Source of the DNA: Cryoendolithus antarcticus
Taxonomy: Eukaryota; Ascomycota; Dothideomycetes; Cladosporiales; Cladosporiaceae
Reading direction: 5' to 3'
DNA length: 64,000 bases
Assembly: GCA_002077065.1 (NCBI GenBank)
Contig: NAJO01000019.1
Location: 372,001-436,000, forward strand
Below, piece after piece: positions 11,110-23,224 of the stretch (position 1 is the stretch's first letter; every line of letters begins with the position of its first letter). The position numbers were made by a program, and so were the translations under genes. Below the pieces are notes generated by a model. It did no database searches and was not told where the DNA came from. It worked only from the letters and a program-made list of their open reading frames with translations.

Positions 11110-14100
11110 ATGGCGGCTCCACGCGTCAGCTTCGGTGAGAAGGATATGGAGAACGGCAACAGTGATGCCGCCGCGAGGTTCGTCGCGATCTCAACCGCTC
11201 CGCGCTTTGTCGGTACAGCTCGCGAACGATAGCAACTGACATCTCAATGCAGGTCACGGAAGTGGTCTCAGGCGCCTGGCGATATCAACGACCTCGGTAA
11301 GACGCGCACAAAGATGGACGTCAGCGCCACAGACGCGACTGACACGGGACATAGACGAGTACACTGCGCTTCAGAAATATATCTCCACATACCGGGATCC
11401 CAAGGCTGTTGACGCAGAGAATGCCGATGCGACCGCTGTCGACGTCAAGCCCAAGAAGGCGTGGCAGGTGCGTATCTACATCCTGCGTAGTCACATTGCA
11501 ACGCATGCTGACATGTAGTCTAGTTCTGGAAGTCGGAGAAGGCTGCTGTCGCTGATGATGGCACCGTGCCTGAAGAGTGGCTTGAGTCCGACATCAAGCA
11601 GGGTCTCAGCAACACTGATGTCGAGAGCCGCCGCAAGCGATTCGGCTTCAACGAGTTGACCTCCGAGAAGGAGAACCTATTCATCAAGTTCTTGATGTTC
11701 TTCACTGGTCCTGTCCTCTATGGTAAGTCACTACAGCTTCTCGAACTCACTGCACAGGTATTACCCACCAATTGCGCGTTCAATGGCTGCTGCAAGTCTT
11801 GTTTTGTGCTTTTTGCGAGCTCTCGGCTTCTGGAGCTACGGGCGCAATCATGCCTCCACCCTTGCCAAGCCACCGGCTTCACGCCGTGCATAGCTATGAA
11901 ACACCAATACTGACCAGACGAACAGTCATGGAACTTGCTGTCCTCCTCGCCGCTGGTCTCCGGTCATGGATCGATTTTGGTGTCATCATCGGTATTCTCC
12001 TGCTCAACGCCGCAGTCGGCTGGTATCAAGAAAAGCAGGCCGCCGATGTCGTCGCGTCTCTCAAGGGTGATATTGCTATGCGCGCCACCGTTGTTCGTCA
12101 AGGCCAGGAGCAGGATATCTTGGCTCGTGAGATCGTCCCGGGTGACATTGTCATCATCGAGGAGTCTCAAAGCGTCCCGGCCGATTGCCGTCTCATCTGC
12201 GACTACGACGTTCCCGAAGATTTCGCTCGCTACAAGGAGCTCCGCGAGCAACACGCACTCAACCCCGAAGAGGATCCAACCGGGTCCGAAGACCAGGAAG
12301 ATGAGGGCGAAGGCGTTGCGCATCAAGGTCACTCCATTGTCGCCACCGATCAGTCTGCCATCACTGGCGAGTCTCTCGCTGTTGACAAGTTCATGGGCGA
12401 TGTCGTCTACTACACCACGGGCTGCAAGCGCGGAAAGGCTTACTCTGTCGCGCAGACCTCGGCTCGCTTCTCGTTCGTCGGTCGCACTGCTTCTCTTGTG
12501 CAAGGTGCCAAGGATCAGGGTCACTTCAAGGCGATCATGAACAGCATCGGTACAGCGCTTCTCGTTCTCGTCATGTTCTGGATTCTCCTCGCCTGGATCG
12601 GTGGCTTTTTCCGACACATCAAGCTGGCAACACCCGAGGACTCGTCAAACACTCTGCTCCACTACGTCTTGATCCTGTTCATCATCGGTGTACCTGTCGG
12701 TCTTCCCGTCGTCACGACTACCACGCTCGCCGTCGGCGCCGCATACCTCGCCAAGGAGCAAGCTATCGTGCAGAAGCTCACCGCTATTGAGTCGCTCGCT
12801 GGTGTCGATATCTTGTGCTCCGACAAGACTGGTACTCTCACTGCCAACCAGCTTTCCATCCGTGAGCCATACGTCGCTGAGGGAGAGGATGTCAACTGGA
12901 TGATGGCCTGTGCCGCACTCGCTTCTTCTCATAACATCAAGTCGCTCGACCCGATTGACAAAGTCACCATCTTGACCCTCAAGCGCTACCCCAAGGCTCG
13001 TGACATCCTCAAGGACGACTGGAAGACTGAGAAATTCACGCCCTTCGACCCTGTCTCCAAGCGTATCACCACTATCTGCACTCTGCGTGGTGACCGGTTT
13101 ACCTGCGCCAAGGGTGCGCCCAAGGCTGTCCTGAACCTGACCTCATGCTCTAAGGAAACTGCCGACCTATTCAGGGACAAGGCAACCGAGTTCGCCCGCC
13201 GTGGTTTCCGCTCGCTCGGTGTCGCATACCAGAAGAACAATGACCCGTGGGTTCTCCTCGGTATGCTTTCCATGTTTGACCCTCCCCGTGAGGATACCGC
13301 TCAGACGATCATCGAGGCTCAGCAGCTGGGTGTTCCGGTCAAGATGTTGACTGGTGATGCTATTGCCATCGCTAAGGAGACTTGCAAGATGTTAGCGCTC
13401 GGGACAAAGGTGTACAACTCGCAGAAGCTCATCCATGGCGGTCTCTCCGGCAGCACACAGCACGATCTCGTCGAGCGCGCTGATGGGTTTGCTGAGGTGT
13501 TCCCCGAGCACAAGTACCAGGTCGTGGAGATGTTGCAACAGCGTGGGCATTTAACTGCCATGACTGGTGACGGTACGAGTGTATCTATTCCACATCTGCA
13601 ACGCAATACTGATAATTCACAGGTGTCAACGACGCTCCGTCTCTCAAGAAGGCTGACTGCGGTATCGCCGTCGAGGGTGCCTCCGAGGCTGCCCAAGCCG
13701 CCGCCGATATCGTCTTCCTCGCCCCTGGTCTGTCTACCATTGTCACTGCCATCAAGCAGGCTCGCCAGATCTTCCAGCGCATGAAGGCCTACATCCAGTA
13801 CCGTATCGCCCTCTGCTTGCACTTGGAGATCTACCTCGTCACGTCAATGATCATCATCAACGAGACCATCCGCTCCGAGCTCATCGTCTTCATCGCCCTG
13901 TTCGCCGATCTTGCCACTGTCGCTGTCGCCTACGATAACGCACACGTTGACCAGCGCCCCGTTGAATGGCAGTTGCCAAAGATTTGGATCATCTCCATCG
14001 TCCTCGGTATACTGCTGGCCGTCGGCACCTGGGTCATCCGCGGCACAATGTACCTGCCCAATGGCGGTGTTGTCCAGAACTGGGGTAACGTTCAGGAGAT

Positions 14101-14572
14101 TCTCTTCCTCGAAGTTGCGCTCACCGAGAATTGGCTGATCTTCGTCACCCGCGGTGGCGAGACCTTCCCCTCATGGCAACTCGTCGGCGCCATCTTCATG
14201 GTCGATGTCCTCGCCACCCTCTTCTGCATCTTCGGCTGGCTCGCTGGTAACGCCGAGACGCGCCCTCTGCCCAACCCAATGTCGCAATTCATGCAGACCA
14301 CAAACGGCCACACCGACGTTGTCACCGTCGTCGTCATCTGGATGTACGCCATTGGTGTGACCATCGTCATCGCCATTGTCTACTTCGTCATGAATAAGAT
14401 TCCCTACCTCGACAACCTCGGCCGCAAGAACCGCAACGTCCACGACACCCAGATGGAGAACATCATCGGTCATCTCAGCAAACTTACGATCAAGCAAGAG
14501 AAGGACGAGCTTGGTGGTGGCTTCCGATGGGTGTTGGGCCAGAAGTCTAGCGACGACGCTGATGAGGATTAG
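11110..14572 (+). CDS. PMA1: Plasma-membrane H+-ATPase (P-type, P3A)
   Basis: Six exons (11110-11177, 11253-11296, 11355-11467, 11524-11722, 11926-13572, 13623-14572) give exactly 1006 codons plus stop. Hallmarks: phosphorylation loop CSDKTGTLT with the acceptor Asp at about residue 441, actuator motif TGES, KGAPK in the nucleotide-binding domain, and TGDGVNDAPS restored across the last intron. Hydrophobic segments fit ten transmembrane helices. The enzyme exports protons at the expense of ATP and energises nutrient uptake. A ~35-residue acidic insert (EEDPTGSEDQEDEGEG) lies in the actuator region, and the C-terminus ends in SSDDADED without the STQHEK-like tail of yeast Pma1, so autoinhibition is probably different. 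The 203-nt fourth intron is the longest in the gene. Identity is near certain; which paralogue type is less so. Confidence 0.96.
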
Positions 14573-15389
14573 ACGGAGGTTGCAATACAGACAAGCACAA
14601 CGACAAATGTGGTCTCGTACACTAAGATACCAGTGTTTCATCTCTCCTTGCGTTATTACAGGTGTAGCGGGAAGAAGTCTTAGGTGGAGTGGAGGGGAGA
14701 GATTTTTGGCACTGTTGTGTTACTATTGTAGGCACAGGTGTACATAGTAGCTTGATGTATGATGGGTCTTGGTTTGCTCACTCAATGTCTTACAACGTAA
14801 TGGTCACTGGGCGCTCTGCATAGCACACCGTCTGCTGGCCGATACTGTGAACATACACCGAACACATGCGTCTCGTCTGATGCTCTGGAACACACACTCA
14901 TTATCGATGAAAGCACTTCCTCGCGTGAACATTCAGCAAACGCTCAATCGTAGTACTCAGCACGACATCTGCCCACAGACTGCCCAGCTTTACTCCAAGG
15001 ACCTGCTTATCGCATTGAGACGAGCGGCGTCTCTGGGGTAGCTCTTGCTAGCGGCGTTGCGGGTGGAGGGTGTGGCGGCTGACACATACAGATGGGATGA
15101 TTCTCGCTACGTCATACCACCAGAAGGTGGGATGTCTGGCGCCGCAAGGTGATGTTTAGGGCTAGGGTGCCAGGTGCGCCAGGATGCATGCAGGTGCCGG
15201 TATCGCATGTTACGATCCGCGTGAGAAGAATCGTGACCGCCTTTGAGCACCACGCAGCGAGAAGTGCCTAGTCGCAGAGCAACATCAACCCGTCTCGACC
15301 TCGCGCGAAGTGCGAGTGAGGCCAGAGCGTAGTGCTCGCCTTCGACATCCAAGCGCAACAGGGTCGATTGAATCTTCGAGACAGTCAAG
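14573..15389. other. Intergenic
   Basis: ATPase 3' region followed by the upstream region of the small membrane protein gene. No supportable gene, RNA or repeat seen. Confidence 0.45.
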
Positions 15390-15842
15390 ATGGGAATCCC
15401 CTACTCCCGCCAGATCAACTTGGCGTTTTCGTCCGTCCAGCCACTCGTAGCAGCCGGCTTCGAGACTCTCCAGACGACCAAGAATATTTCACTCCTTCTG
15501 GCCTTCATCCAGGTCCTCACGGCTTTACTCTTGATGCTTATTCTGCTTGCTCTGATCGGTCTGCTGGTCACGATGAACCCCGAACTAGAGGCTGAAAGGA
15601 GGGCTCTGGTGACGCCCGCTTTGAAGTGGGGAACACGGCTCTTCATGCCCGGCGCAGAGGGCAGGAGGGGCGTGCTAGCAGGATTGATCGTGGCCTTGGG
15701 AGGCCTGGGTCTCGTGGGATGGATGGTATACGGCTACGTGACTGATGTGCAGGACGTTGTTGCTGAAGGCTACGTCGAGAAGGACGGCGCGGCGCAGACC
15801 GAGGAAGGAGGCGATGCGAAGGAAGCGGAAGAGGCGAAGTAG
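15390..15842 (+). CDS. Small membrane protein of unknown function
   Basis: Single-exon frame of 150 codons. Two strong hydrophobic segments are visible: residues ~33-62 (ISLLLAFIQVLTALLLMLI and following) and ~95-117 (VLAGLIVALGGLGLVGWMVY). The C-terminus is acidic and Ala/Glu-rich. The start MGIPYSRQINLAF has no signal-peptide character, so the protein is probably inserted by its internal helices. The family is not recognised. Coding status is supported by the clean frame, the TM pattern and the strong contrast with other frames. Confidence 0.75.
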   Translation: MGIPYSRQINLAFSSVQPLVAAGFETLQTTKNISLLLAFIQVLTALLLMLILLALIGLLVTMNPELEAERRALVTPALKWGTRLFMPGAEGRRGVLAGLIVALGGLGLVGWMVYGYVTDVQDVVAEGYVEKDGAAQTEEGGDAKEAEEAK

Positions 15843-16108
15843 AGTAGGTCACTGTACCGACTTCCGAGGCGACAATACATTGTGTGAAAGCTGATATGTA
15901 CAGTACTTTCCGTCTATCCCACTGCCACGCACTCGGGCACCGAACAGAGAGTACGAGACATTATACCCTACCAACCCGGCCAATCCCTCCAGTATATACA
16001 GAAGCCGACGCCGACGCAAATGCGAGCGAATAGGAAACGGGCTGTGAAGTGCCTAGCAACCACCCAAAAGTTACCACCTATGTCGCGCGTGAAGCTCTGG
16101 ATAGTGAT

Positions 16109-16865
16109 CTAGATTGCTGGACCACGGAGACTGTCATCGAAGACAGCGCGCTTGGCTGGCTTCGGCGCGGGCGTAGGGTCGACGCCGACTGGAGAGACGG
16201 TTCCGTTGGGCTTGAACACACCGTTGTTGACAAGCCACGCGGCCGCGTTGAACTCGGAGAAGAGAGTCTTAACGCGGAAGCCGTAGGAGTTGTCGGCGTC
16301 TGGGACGGTCTCGAGGATTGCGATGCCGACGACGGGCTGAGATGTAATGTTATTCTCTGTCACAGGAGACAACGGCGGTGATTCATTGACTCACAATGTC
16401 AGCGGTCTCGGTTTTCTGGCCGTTGGCGGAGCGAGTCGTTTGCCACCTGACGGTAGTCGAGTTGCAGCCATGGAAGACATTGAGGGTCTCGAAGGGGATC
16501 TGAGGCTGCGAGCCCTGAGCATCCATGAACGCCTGGCGACCATCGAAAAGGATCTCATTGACGATGAATGGGAGCTCGGCACCACGATTGCGAATGATCG
16601 CAACAGCAGACGTCCAGTCAACAAAGTCCTCGGTCAGGGTGTCGAGGGCGAGCTCATCAGAATACTGCTGAATGAGGTGGCGGAAGATGTCGGCAGCGGC
16701 GAGCGCGTCATCATCGGTCAAGCACACGTCCGCATTACCGTTCTGGCCATGCTTGCCCCAACCGCGTCCGCCACGGTTACCCCAGCCGCCGTAGCCACGA
16801 GGAGAGGGCGCAGCGAGAGCGGAGGCCATGAGGGTGCCAGCGGCGAAGATCGTAGAGGCACGCAT
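16109..16865 (-). CDS. Secreted NTF2-like domain protein
   Basis: Two exons on the minus strand: 16865-16395 (157 codons) and about 16354-16109 (82 codons with stop), giving ~238 residues. The start at 16865 gives a clear signal peptide (MRASTIFAAGTLMASALA, cleavage probable near APSP); the frame stays open to 16949 but that extension would hide the signal. A Gly/Arg/Trp-rich linker follows, then the pattern of small secreted fungal NTF2-like proteins: CLTDDDALAAADIFRHL, then VNEILFDGRQAF, then the GCNSTTVRW strand, and VVGIAILET in exon 2. The intron I place is only about 40 nt, with acceptor AG at either of two nearby sites, so the junction is uncertain by a few residues. Substrate or ligand unknown; extracellular location is inferred from the signal peptide. 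Confidence 0.8.
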
Positions 16866-18531
16866 GCTGTTCTTGACAGAGGAAACTGGAACAGCCTTGG
16901 ATGTATCAAAGACTAGAGGATATCGAGATTGAAGGTGACTGGTGGACAATTGAATGAGGCCTTGAAAAGTAGCGTCTGTGTGTTAGATGATGAGAGAAGA
17001 CCTGCAACTGAGAGACACCTGCCTTCATATACGAGGTCCTCCTGATTACTTCACCGCACGTGGCAGGAAGTGGAACTATTTGCTCAGGTCTATGGCATTG
17101 CGAATACCGGATCTGACAGCTACCAAGTCGGTCTTTGCATGGGGCCGCCTTGGAGCAGAGATGGTCCAAGTAGGCATAGTCGCCAAAGCCAGAGGCGAGT
17201 TTCTGTGACGGAGATTGGACAACTCACAATGCCATAATTCCAGATATAGAAACACCAAGCTTCCAAGCCGAGCGTAGGATCCTGATCCGGTGCAAGCAGA
17301 GAGCCTCAAGCTCAGAGTACACAGGAGGGGAGTGACAGCGGGGGTTCCAAGAGCGCGGCGCTCATCAGCTTACAGCGGAAAGCCAGCGGGAGGGGTCTTG
17401 GACGTCTTGGGGGGTGCACATTCTTGCTCTGCGAAGCGCTGCCAAGGGAGGAGGTGTAGCTGAAGTTAGAACATGACGCCAAGACCCCGTACTCCGCCCA
17501 CCTCACTCCCTCCGACTGATTCTCCTCTTTACAGCCCTACAACGTGTCAGCGAAATCGCAGTGAAGTCTAGTCCAGTGCTTCATCTGACTGCTGTCACCG
17601 TCAGCACGAGTGAATTGCCGACAACAGGCAAAGTACATCTTTCGCGCCGAGACAAGCTCGACCATCCGCCAAGTACCTCGTCCCACAGGTAACTTTCTTG
17701 CTGCCACGTCACTTGGCGACCGAAACCGCAGCGGACATCTGCTGATGACACCATCAAGCCAACCGATCAGGTCCGAAATTCTGGCGCACCGCCATGCTCG
17801 CCCACGCGATCGGAGAATTATGGGTGGACTCCTTTCATTGCCACATGCATGACACGCTCTGGGGTATGAGCCTCCGAACCTTCATTGCTTATAACACCGC
17901 CAAGAGCAGAGCCGCACCACGTACCTGTGTACCACACCCAGTGATCGCCGATGTCTGGTAATGCGACGAACCTGCGTTTGGTCACATCAGACCATGTCCC
18001 ACTTGCTCGCGTTGGCGTGAAATTCTCAAGAGATCCCAGGTGCCACCGCACGACTCGTACGAACTCGGGATAGACCACCAAGACCTCCTACCAAGGCAGC
18101 AATTTCGGGCTTCGAAGCAACCGCGAAGCTGGACATTCATAGTGGTAATAATGCCCGACCCACCCGAGGACCGAGAGCGCGTCTCACGACAGAAGTGCGA
18201 TCTGAACTGGAACAGATTTACGAAGTTTATGCAACCGAGTTTGTACATGCTTCTCGCCGATGTGCAGTGCGATCGCAATGTAGCACTCCGTCTCGAGGAT
18301 CCGACCATCGCCTCATCACTGCCGAGACCAGCGCGGAGTAGGACGAACTTCTGAGAGCAGTCCGTCGTCGGCAAGGACTAATTCAGCCTCGTCAGCGATG
18401 GCTTCCTTCCAGCTGCCGAAACCTTGCCGTTGAGGCCGCGTGAGACTAGGGATATGATCTATACAGGTCTGCCTTCAATACAAGAACGCCGGGGTATAGT
18501 ATGCACTTCCTTCCACTCCACTCCCATATCT
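16866..18531. other. Intergenic, no supported gene
   Basis: About 1.7 kb containing the upstream region of the secreted NTF2-like gene and the 3' side of the palmitoyltransferase gene. Short frames exist on both strands (up to ~130 codons, 17982-18374 minus) but none has domain or splice support. Confidence 0.45.
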
Positions 18532-20941
18532 CTACACTTCTTCCTCGCCACCGTCAACAGCTTCGTACCCTCCCCTGTAGGATCCGCCTCCACCCCTCGG
18601 CACCTCGTACATCATCCTATAGTCCACCCGTTCTCCACCTAGCATCGACACGCCGCTCTCCCTCCCCCCGAACACCCCGCCATCGCCCCAGAAGTCCGTA
18701 CAGTTGCGCACAACACCTCTAGTAAAGGGGTTGCTGCGTTTGACAGGCCGAGGTGATGAAGGGTCGCGAGTTTTGTTGTATCCTTGGAAGGCGATTGTAA
18801 AGAAGACATCGAGACCGAGAGTGCGGGACCAGGACGCGAAAAATCCATCTTTCTTCTTCTTCGCCTTGCCATGGGCATGCCCGGACGCGCCATTACCGGA
18901 GAGGTCAGGTCCTCCGCCCGAAGCTGTCAGACCTGCAATCTCGGGGTCCAGAGTACCTGAGGTGAGCGCTGATGTGACAGAATTTGGAGCTAGATGATTC
19001 GTGCGCATAGACTCGTAGGTCGTGACCCCACGGGCGATCTGAGTGAAGTGCACGAACACCAGCATGAATGTCCAGCTCAGCTGAAGGGCTGCCCAGGCAT
19101 TGGTGACGAGGGTGAGAGGGTCTTTCGACCACTGAGCGCAGAGCTCGGGAGAGAGGATCTCGCAATGAAGTGATGAGGAGGGTGGTGATGGGAGGGCCTC
19201 GATGTCTGTGTCATGGTCAGGAGGATACAAGGAGGGGAGAGTGACAAGATGATTCATACAAGCAAGAGTAAGTCGAATTAGCAGGCCGATACCGAGGATC
19301 AGAAAGAGGATGTACAGAACGAAGTGCTTGTGGTTGTTTACTGCTACGCAGTTATCGACCCATGGGCAGTGGCTGGAGGTCACTGTCAGTACTCTGATAT
19401 CGACACCACATATAGCATTGTGGGCTTACTGGTCCTCCTTCGCGACGCATCGCCCGCAGCGACGGCAATGCTTACTCCGCAGTGGTTTTCGTATCATACA
19501 TAGTGTACAGAAATGCTGTTCGTTGAATGCGCTATGATCAAGCAGCTCGTCAATCGTTTTCTTCGTTTGGCCGCGACTACTGCTCTTGGGTATGTAGCCG
19601 GGATCGCTAGTCATCGTGAGGTAGTAGAAGTGTGCGCAGAAGCCGTAGCATGTGGCGAATGCGATATTGAGGAAGAAATTGGAGGTGCAGGTATCTGATG
19701 GCTGTTAGCGAGAGTGCATTGCTTGGAGAGAAGACAGATCGCACTAGGTAGTATGGCAAAGACGTAACGGACGCCAACCCAGAAGAATGTGGCTGCAAAA
19801 ATGCCGGCCAGGAAAGGTGTCTTGTGCATACTGTTCATCTCGCTCGGCGCCCATCGGAACAGCTTCTGTACAGTGTACTGCAAGGCATAGCCGACGATGA
19901 GGACTCCGGGAATCGAAAGATAGACCAGCATGTAGGCGAGCATGTGAAGCTGCAAGCCGCCGAGAACGAACGGCCAAAGGAAGAAGAACCGCTGGAAGAA
20001 GAGTCGCCTGTCCTTGACGAATGGTATTGGGAACGAGATCGGATTGCCGTGCTCGTCGAAGCCAGAGTCCAGCAACGCCTTACGCCACTGAACGTCCGAC
20101 TTCATCTTCGCGGCGGTCATCGCCGGTGTGTCGCCTTCGGTCGCGCCGTCTTGGGCCTTGCTCACTGCAAAGCGATCGCTGCCATACTGTACAAGCTCCT
20201 GAATGCAGGCGTAGTTGCCTTTGACGAGCGCCCAATGCAGTGCAGTAAATCCCATGTCGTCCACGGCGTACATGTTTGCTCCCCATCGCAGCAGCAAATC
20301 GATGCACGACGGATAGCCTTTGTACGCGGCCCACATGAGACTCGTGTGACCTTGTGTGTCGGGAACATCGACGGGCAGATCTGGCTGATGGAGTAGAAGT
20401 GTAAGTTGGAGAATGTTGCCGTCCAGTGTGGCAGAGTGCAAAAGATTGTAGCCTTGATCATCGCGAGCCAACGGATCCGCTCCGTTCGCCAGAAGAAGTT
20501 GAAGCACCTGCAGGTGACATCGCTTACTCGCCCAGAGGACTGGGGTCGCTTCAGCATCGCCGCCTTTCGCGTTCACCTCGGCGCCAGACTGGAGAAGGAA
20601 GTGACACAGCGCATGATGTCCGTTGATGGCAGCCCACTGAGATGATCATCAGCAGGTGTACTCATTGCTATAATACTGCTACGTCTACATACATGCAGCG
20701 CCGTGATGCCCTGATCGTCCCTTGACTTTGCATTGTATGTGCCGCTATCGAATAGCTTTTGTATTGCCCGTAATTCGCCCAGTCGCGCCAGTTGCATCAG
20801 ATCCTGCTCTATGGGCAGTTTCGGTGGAGTCGAGTCCAAGTCGCTGAGCTCGACCTTATCGAGGCCATCTTTGGAGGAGTCGCTCAGCCGGTCTCGTCTG
20901 CTGGAGTCGTCAGAGGATAACAATGTGTCGTGAGAAGACAT
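18532..20941 (-). CDS. AKR1: Ankyrin-repeat DHHC palmitoyltransferase (Akr1 type)
   Basis: Four exons on the minus strand (20941-20693, 20636-19745, 19694-19430, 19372-18532) give 748 codons plus stop. Residues ~50-270 carry ankyrin repeats (for example TALHWAAINGHHALCHFLL across the first junction, and DTQGHTSLMWAAYKG). Four or more membrane helices flank the cysteine-rich catalytic domain. The DHHC tetrad is at about residues 468-471, in KHCRRCGRCVAKEDHHCPW, with the first His codon split by the third intron. These enzymes attach palmitate to cysteines of cytosolic-face proteins at Golgi and endosomal membranes. A poly-lysine stretch (AKKKKDG) lies in the C-terminal tail. The frame is open to an ATG at 21064; I chose 20941 (MSSHDTLLSS). 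Confidence 0.93.
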
Positions 20942-21532
20942 GATGGCTCTTCCGATGTCGCCGCACGCAGCGGTGTTGACTATGGTATCGTCATGAGTGA
21001 TGTGATTGCTTTGGAACACACTGACGCGTCCTCGCATCGACCCAGGCGGCGGTGCTGAAGTCACGGATCACCACCTTACCTAAGCAGGTTTCGAGGACCG
21101 GAAGTCACGCTTCGAGTGCTCGGTGAGCGATTCGCGGCTCTTCAATCTTTCCCTGCCTTCTATGTGTACGTTTCTACGGCGGCATTTGCGCAGATATCGA
21201 TATAGGCGTCCGCACCAGACGATCTTCGTTATCATTGGGCCCATTCACCGCGACGCTAATCATGCACACTGTGCAGACGCCGTTTTGCGCCATGTGCGTC
21301 GCGGACGACTCGGGGGCTGATGAGGCGCACCAGCTTCATCTGGAACACGGCAGGCGTGTACAGGTAACAAATCTCTCATCGTCCTCTCCTTCTTACATAA
21401 CCAACACACAAAGTCGCTCAGGATGTCTTACGGGTACATGTTGCCGCTGATCACGGACCAAAAGTCGGCCTTGGGTCGCTAAAGGGAGCTGCATAGTGCA
21501 GGGACTTCGTTCGGGCGACACCGTGAGGCAGA
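20942..21532. promoter_or_regulatory. Shared upstream region, AKR1 and four-TM gene
   Basis: The palmitoyltransferase and the four-TM gene start back to back, so this ~590 bp must hold both promoters. On the plus strand a short spliced frame is possible: ATG 21261 with a CxxC (PFCAMCVADD), donor after 21363, acceptor before 21421, stop about 60 nt later. It could be an upstream frame in the leader of the four-TM gene or chance. No core promoter element is clear. Confidence 0.4.
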
Positions 21533-22972
21533 ATGTCTGGCCACCCTCGAATTCCACTATGGACCCTGCTGAGCATCTTTGCCGAAGGAGCAGCAGCATC
21601 TCTACCCTTGGGCGATATCCTACCAGCATCACTGCGCAAGACCAGCCAGGAACTGTCCTTCGACCCCTTGGCCCTTCTGGCAGTCCTGCACAACCCTCGC
21701 GCCGCAGCGAGTGCAGTCAGGCTGTACAATCAGCCAAATCCAGGCATTTTCCGATGGCCTCATACAATGATGGTCGGTGGAGTGCTAGCACCGTTCAAGA
21801 TGCTTGTCAATCACGTAGTATCTCAGCAGAAGTCGATACATCCAGCGACCGAGATGTGCAAAGCCGACATTGGTGTGCTTGATGTGAAGACAGACATCAG
21901 CTTCAGTGAGCTGCCGGTCTCCGGTGGCAACTTCTGGCTCGCGGATGTAGTTGGCTATCAGCCCTCACGCTACCCCCAGAACGACCTTGTTATTGTGCAT
22001 CTGGAAGATATCCAGGGCGTCGCACGCCCGGCCAGGGTCTCTTCTAGAACCAAGAAGTCGACCACTGAGAGTACCTCTGTCCGCTTCGAGATCATATGTC
22101 TGAGCCTGATCTCCCTCCTTGCCGGGCTGCTCCTTCTCACCGGCACCATCCTCAGCACCCTCCAAGGCGACATATGGTCATCGGTCCTCTTCCTCTCCTA
22201 CACATCTCATTGGACCGCTTCTGTGAGCGTAAGCTTCGTTCCTATGGTGCGCACGAAGGACAAGCTGGACCGCCGCATCAAGGAGGACCCAACACGTCGT
22301 CACGCGATCTACCAACGACCTGAAGGTGGTAAGATCATCTTCGTCGCTCGGCAAGACACGCTGGAGACGTGGGCGCGGATGACCTACACGTTCACCCGCA
22401 GTTCTAAAAACAATATCCTACACTGGCTGTGGATACTCTCCGGCTCCGTCGCGTGCGCAGCGTCAGTCATCTGTATGGTCAACATGGCGGCGTGGTGGCA
22501 GCTAGCATGGCTAGGCACACTAGCGGTGGCATCGTTGAGCGAGCTGATCATTACGATACTGGTACGGCGGATACAGAACATCGCGGTGAACTACGGCGAA
22601 GTGTGCAACAATATCAAAGAGAACGAAACGTGGAGTAATGCCATCATCCGCTCGTCTCTGAGTGTTACCGAACAGTTCTCACTCGCGAAGCTAGACTGGA
22701 TTAAGTTTGGCAGGTTGCCGGATATGACAGTCTTTCGCAATCTCTGTGCTCTGCTGCCGGAACTACGGGCTGGTACAGCGATGGACCTCCATAGTATTGT
22801 GATGAGGTTGATGAAGGACGAAGATGAGAGTCGACGGGCATTGGCTGAGCGTCTAAGCCTGGAGATTGATGCTGCGCTATTGCAAGTCAAGAGGGAAGGG
22901 TACGTGGGAGAGCATTTACCGGATCCTGGTTGGACTAGTGTGCAGAACTCTGCTGCTGAGCCTCTCGCTTGA
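21533..22972 (+). CDS. Four-TM membrane protein of unknown function
   Basis: Single frame of 479 codons from ATG 21533. The N-terminal ~180 residues look soluble (LSFDPLALLAVLHNPRAAAS, then FWLADVVGYQPSRYPQNDLV). Four hydrophobic segments follow, around residues 185-210 (IICLSLISLLAGLLLLTG), 215-240, 300-325 (ILHWLWILSGSVACAASVI) and 328-350 (LAWLGTLAVASLSELIITI). A basic loop (RTKDKLDRRIKED) lies between TM2 and TM3, and the C-terminal ~120 residues are again soluble. I do not recognise the family. In-frame stops just upstream make this ATG the natural start unless a 5' exon is spliced in. Confidence 0.78.
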   Translation: MSGHPRIPLWTLLSIFAEGAAASLPLGDILPASLRKTSQELSFDPLALLAVLHNPRAAASAVRLYNQPNPGIFRWPHTMMVGGVLAPFKMLVNHVVSQQKSIHPATEMCKADIGVLDVKTDISFSELPVSGGNFWLADVVGYQPSRYPQNDLVIVHLEDIQGVARPARVSSRTKKSTTESTSVRFEIICLSLISLLAGLLLLTGTILSTLQGDIWSSVLFLSYTSHWTASVSVSFVPMVRTKDKLDRRIKEDPTRRHAIYQRPEGGKIIFVARQDTLETWARMTYTFTRSSKNNILHWLWILSGSVACAASVICMVNMAAWWQLAWLGTLAVASLSELIITILVRRIQNIAVNYGEVCNNIKENETWSNAIIRSSLSVTEQFSLAKLDWIKFGRLPDMTVFRNLCALLPELRAGTAMDLHSIVMRLMKDEDESRRALAERLSLEIDAALLQVKREGYVGEHLPDPGWTSVQNSAAEPLA

Positions 22973-23224
22973 GGCCTCCCTACCTACGTTACTGGGCCCA
23001 GGACTTCCATCCGTGCTGCATCTTGAGTCTCTGCCAAGCGCAGTCAGAGCGCATGGAGCCCGACTGCGCGCCAAGAGAGCAAGAGTACATGTCCCATCGA
23101 CGTCCATCACCTTCCATGACCCAACTCAGACGACCATGATTGGTCTCCATGTGGACCACTCCCTACCTACCGCGGTAGTGCTGTGGCAGTCCGGCGGCGT
23201 TTAGCCTCACAGAAGGATGTCTCC

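Noticed and set aside
11964..12617. 217-codon antisense frame opposite the H+-ATPase
   Set aside because: It mirrors a highly biased coding exon; no domain, and the plus-strand protein explains the region fully.
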